Assembly (NCBI RefSeq): GCF_003429665.1
Contig: NZ_QUWK01000007.1
Location: 123,018-187,017, forward strand
DNA from: Sphaerochaeta halotolerans
Lineage (GTDB): Bacteria; Spirochaetota; Spirochaetia; Sphaerochaetales; Sphaerochaetaceae
DNA: 64,000 nt
Reading direction: 5' to 3'
The position numbers were made by a program, and so were the translations under genes. The notes below the pieces were generated by a model. It made no database searches, was not told where the DNA came from, and worked only from the letters and a program-made list of their open reading frames with translations. The first letter of the stretch is position 1, and every line of letters begins with the position of its first letter. Shown in pieces: positions 62,450 to 64,000 of the stretch.

Positions 62450-63262
62450 ATGAATTTTCCTCAACACGCAGTAATTGTGACCGCTGCCGGCAGCAGCGAT
62501 CGTTTCAATGTGAACAAGCAACTTGGTGTCAAGAAGGAATATCTTTCCATCGATGGCCATACAGTGCTTTACCGTTCTGTTGCTCCGTTCCTTGAAGTTC
62601 CTGGGTGCCAGGTTATCATGGTTACTCATCCCGAAGGTATGGCTGACCAGTGTGCGGTTGCATTGGAGGATCTTCTACAGCAGAATATGGTCCCCATTAT
62701 TCTTGTACCCGGGGGGGACAACCGACAAAAATCAGTCTACAACGCATTGCAGATGCTTGCATCAATGACTTTGGCGGTAGACTTCGTTGCAATCCATGAC
62801 GGAGCCCGTTGTTTCCTTACCCCTGATTTGGTGATCAAGACACTTGCAACGGCTACGGTCTTCCGTGGTGCAGTCCCCGCCCTGCCTGCTACCGATGCCC
62901 TGAAAATCATTGATGACAATGGACTTATTACCCACCACATAGACCGTACCCATGCTGTAGGAGTTCAGACTCCACAGATTTTCAAATACCCAGAGATATG
63001 GGAAGCCCATCAGGCAGCAAAAGACAGTACCACTTCCTATGTGGATGATACACAGATCTTCACTGATTATGGACAGACAGTGGGTATTTGTGAAGGAACC
63101 CGGGAGAACAGGAAGATCACATATATCGAGGATATTCCTGATGCAGAACAGCAGATAGAGGAATACCTCCAGAACCTTGAGGAAGGCAAACGCAGCGCAC
63201 TAGCTGCAAAAGCACTCCACCAAGCCATGGATGAGGTACAGAGGGAGCAACAAACGCAATGA
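62450..63262 (+). CDS. ispD: 2-C-methyl-D-erythritol 4-phosphate cytidylyltransferase
   Basis: About 270 residues. The nucleotide-binding start VTAAGSSDRFNVNKQLGVKK shows a short insertion before the usual PKQ-type Lys. HDGARCFLTPDLV and PATDALKIID are family segments. It makes CDP-methylerythritol in the MEP isoprenoid pathway. ATG 62450 lies four bases after carD, with GGAG before it. Confidence 0.93.
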   Translation: MNFPQHAVIVTAAGSSDRFNVNKQLGVKKEYLSIDGHTVLYRSVAPFLEVPGCQVIMVTHPEGMADQCAVALEDLLQQNMVPIILVPGGDNRQKSVYNALQMLASMTLAVDFVAIHDGARCFLTPDLVIKTLATATVFRGAVPALPATDALKIIDDNGLITHHIDRTHAVGVQTPQIFKYPEIWEAHQAAKDSTTSYVDDTQIFTDYGQTVGICEGTRENRKITYIEDIPDAEQQIEEYLQNLEEGKRSALAAKALHQAMDEVQREQQTQ

Positions 63263-63738
63263 GGATTGGCACAGGTTGGGATGTACATCGTCTCGCAGAA
63301 GGAAGGAAATTTATCCTTGGTGGCATAATCATTCCCAGTGAACGGGGTGAGGTTGCTCACAGCGATGGGGACGTTCTCACCCATGCAATCATTGATGCAA
63401 TCCTTGGAGCGTTGGCGAAAGGGGACATTGGGTCTCACTTCCCCGATACTGACCCAGCTTTCAAGGATGCTGACAGCCTGCAGTTGTTGTCACGAGTACT
63501 GGAAGAAGACCTCCCTCCCTACTCCATCGAGAACATCGATACCACGGTCATTGTCCAACGTCCCAAGCTCCGTGAGCATATTGATGCAATCAGGGAGAAC
63601 TTGGCGAATAAGATGCACCTCGAAATCAGTCAGGTTTCAGTCAAGGCGAAGACCGCCGAGGGAATTCTTGGTGAGCTTGGTACAGCCGAAGCGGTCATGG
63701 CCCAAGCTGTTGTCTTGATTTCCCAGAATCCTTGTTGA
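63259..63738 (+). CDS. ispF: 2-C-methyl-D-erythritol 2,4-cyclodiphosphate synthase
   Basis: A 159-residue enzyme of the MEP pathway. Metal ligands are in GTGWDVHRLAEG (Asp, His) and AHSDGDVLTHAI; DIGSHFPDTDP is typical. Overlaps ispD by four bases. The next step genes are absent here. Its stop overlaps the tRNA-Leu -35. Confidence 0.97.
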   Translation: MRIGTGWDVHRLAEGRKFILGGIIIPSERGEVAHSDGDVLTHAIIDAILGALAKGDIGSHFPDTDPAFKDADSLQLLSRVLEEDLPPYSIENIDTTVIVQRPKLREHIDAIRENLANKMHLEISQVSVKAKTAEGILGELGTAEAVMAQAVVLISQNPC

Positions 63739-63764
63739 CACAATCCAAACAAATATTCTATAGT
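63735..63764 (+). promoter_or_regulatory. tRNA-Leu promoter
   Basis: TTGACA (63735-63740, overlapping the ispF stop), an 18-base spacer and TATAGT (63759-63764). Confidence 0.8.
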
Positions 63765-63772
63765 TGCCCTGC

Positions 63773-63857
63773 GCCCAGATGGCGGAATTGGTAGACGCAC
63801 TAGGTTCAGGTCCTAGCGGTCGTTAAGACTGTGCAAGTTCAAATCTTGTTCTGGGCA
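63773..63857 (+). tRNA. tRNA-Leu (anticodon CAG)
   Basis: An 85-base class II tRNA. Acceptor GCCCAGA/TCTGGGC, D arm TGGCGGAATTGGTAGACGC, anticodon stem CTAGG/CCTAG with loop TTCAGGT (anticodon CAG), a long variable arm (CGGTCGTTAAGACTG), T loop GTTCAAATC, discriminator A. CCA not encoded. Confidence 0.96.
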
Positions 63858-63862
63858 GAAAG

Positions 63863-63899
63863 GCAAACCTTTTACTATAAAGGGTTTGCTTTTTCTTTT
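63863..63899 (+). terminator. terminator after tRNA-Leu
   Basis: GCAAACC (63863-63869) pairs with GGTTTGC (63883-63889), followed by a T-rich run (TTTTTCTTTT). Confidence 0.82.
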
Positions 63900-63941
63900 G
63901 TTACAAGATGGCTGCCTTACACCTGCATATGGTTCCCAAAA

Positions 63942-64000
63942 ACGGTCAGTGATGCGCTGAAAAACGGCCACTGAGCGGAGCAAACACGGCCAGCTGAAAA
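63942..64000. mobile_element. probable IS21-type element end, cut by window edge
   Basis: Three copies of ACGGYCAS start at 63942, 63964 and 63986, exactly 22 bases apart (ACGGTCAGTGA, ACGGCCACTGA, ACGGCCAGCTGA). Repeated transposase-binding sites of this kind mark the ends of IS21-family elements. The transposase would lie past the window. It is inserted shortly after the tRNA-Leu gene. Confidence 0.5.

Overview
The window looks like chromosomal DNA of a diderm, anaerobic, sugar-fermenting spirochaete, most like the Sphaerochaeta lineage. This placement is inferred from gene content: an outer-membrane export set (lptC/lptA/lptB, four or more barrel proteins ending in Phe), carD-ispD-ispF, HPr kinase with HPr, ThyX, sigma-54 with an NtrC-type activator, a hybrid-cluster protein and a fermentative D-lactate dehydrogenase. 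About 58 protein genes, two tRNAs (Arg-CCG, Leu-CAG) and the edge of a probable insertion sequence are packed with almost no spare space. No CRISPR array and no rRNA are present.

Layout. 1-5.4 kb: a TetR regulator with two matching operators and an MMPL/RND exporter, LolA-like protein and outer-membrane protein operon. 5.4-7.4 kb: hcp with a cupin gene, behind a 16-bp palindrome at an activator position. 7.5-10.6 kb: manganese exporter mntP, an MFS carrier and a lysine 2,3-aminomutase homologue. 10.6-16.3 kb: a minus-strand group with a membrane-anchored coiled-coil protein, coaE, polA, a metallo-beta-lactamase-fold hydrolase and a small membrane protein. 16.4-17.8 kb: two related outer-membrane proteins. 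17.8-29.8 kb: a probable nine-gene operon, tolC-macA-macB(ATPase)-macB(permease)-histidine kinase-sigma-54 activator-pepF-rRNA methylase-nadE. 30-36 kb: an SDR reductase divergent from ftsH-hslO-rlmKL. 36-43 kb: ldhA, a Fic protein, a repeat-bearing outer-membrane protein, a LOG-family protein, YitT, a nucleotidyltransferase and hypotheticals around a hairpin-rich non-coding stretch. 43-50.5 kb: tRNA-Arg, a GH3 glycosidase, a YmdB-like protein, RseC, lptCAB, rpoN and hpf. 50.6-57.7 kb: hprK-ptsH-lexA-holA, uvrC and a spore-photolyase-like radical SAM protein, and an E2-like acyltransferase. 57.7-64 kb: thyX, rsmE, lplA, malQ, carD-ispD-ispF, tRNA-Leu and tandem 22-bp repeats like an IS21-type end.

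The most striking signal is in the promoters. In at least four genes (42452-43033, lptC, carD, the photolyase-like gene) a good -35/17-bp/-10 promoter ends exactly 6 or 7 bases before the ATG, and no Shine-Dalgarno sequence is present. These mRNAs should therefore be leaderless. malQ, rsmE, yitT, uvrC, the SDR gene and others show weaker or near-leaderless versions. The same geometry puts a tiny ORF at the transcription start of mntP, overlapping the mntP start codon. Convergent genes also often share palindromic stop codons (CTAG or TTAA).

Several proteins depart from their family at key residues: a YmdB homologue with altered metal ligands, a photolyase-like protein lacking the expected H-donor Cys, an E2 acyltransferase with Glu in place of the catalytic His, and an LdhA with a Cys-rich tail.
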